From an uncultured Magnetococcales bacterium (GTDB lineage Bacteria > Pseudomonadota > Magnetococcia > Magnetococcales > Magnetaquicoccaceae), in assembly GCA_903913345.1 (NCBI GenBank), contig CAIWLA010000281.1, positions 1 to 5,953 of the forward strand: a stretch of 5,953 nucleotides of DNA, given 5' to 3'. The notes below the pieces were generated by a model. That model searched no databases. It was not told where the DNA came from and was given only the letters and a program-made list of their open reading frames with translations. Position 1 is the first letter of the stretch. Each line of letters starts with the position of its first letter. Positions 5,925 through 5,953 of this stretch are shown piece after piece. Both the position numbers and the translations under genes were made by a program.

Positions 5925-5953
5925 TCCCAATCATCATGGGGGTCCGGGGGAGA

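Noticed and set aside
5926..5940. CCCA...TGGG inverted repeat after the last gene as a terminator
   Set aside because: The stem is only 4 bases and there is no T-run; the window ends too soon to see a real terminator.
5936..5953. ATG at 5936 as the start of a next gene
   Set aside because: Six codons without a clear ribosome site cannot be judged.

Overview
The window is a dense, single-strand (+) block of six genes with almost no intergenic DNA. The order is fabF (3' end only), mltG, tmk, holB, ricT (PSP1 domain), and a TatD-family hydrolase fused to a radical SAM domain. The longest gap between genes is 28 bases (holB to ricT). Three junctions overlap: fabF/mltG, tmk/holB and ricT/tatD. 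The six genes are therefore very probably co-transcribed and in part translationally coupled. No promoter, terminator, tRNA, rRNA, CRISPR array or mobile element can be supported. The last 29 bases (5925-5953) are too short to assign.

Organism: the DNA is G+C-rich (about 60% by eye) with a strong G bias on the coding strand. The order fabF-mltG-tmk-holB-TatD is the familiar proteobacterial arrangement; E. coli has fabF-pabC-mltG-tmk-holB-ycfH. The ricT gene between holB and the TatD gene is not an enterobacterial trait. It recalls the Firmicute tmk-holB-yaaT cluster and deep-branching or delta-like Proteobacteria. I infer a Gram-negative, deep-branching proteobacterium, possibly Magnetococcia-like. 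The taxon guess is weak because it rests on gene order and composition alone.

Layout: 1-225, C-terminus of the fatty-acid condensing enzyme FabF. 222-1376, MltG, the inner-membrane lytic transglycosylase that ends glycan strands. 1382-2035, thymidylate kinase for dTTP supply. 2013-3008, the delta-prime subunit of the DNA polymerase III clamp loader. 3037-4461, a RicT/YaaT homologue with a disordered N-terminus and a long Pro/Ala/Arg-rich tail. 4458-5924, the TatD-radical SAM fusion. The cluster links envelope growth (FabF, MltG) with DNA precursor supply and replication (Tmk, HolB).

The least explained part is the 3' half. The RicT homologue carries an extra cysteine cluster, a basic tail and two canonical G-quadruplex motifs in its coding sequence. 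It is coupled by an ATGA overlap to a one-chain fusion of a metal-dependent hydrolase with a small radical SAM enzyme of unknown substrate. A perfect in-frame 9-base tandem duplication lies in the linker between the two fused domains.
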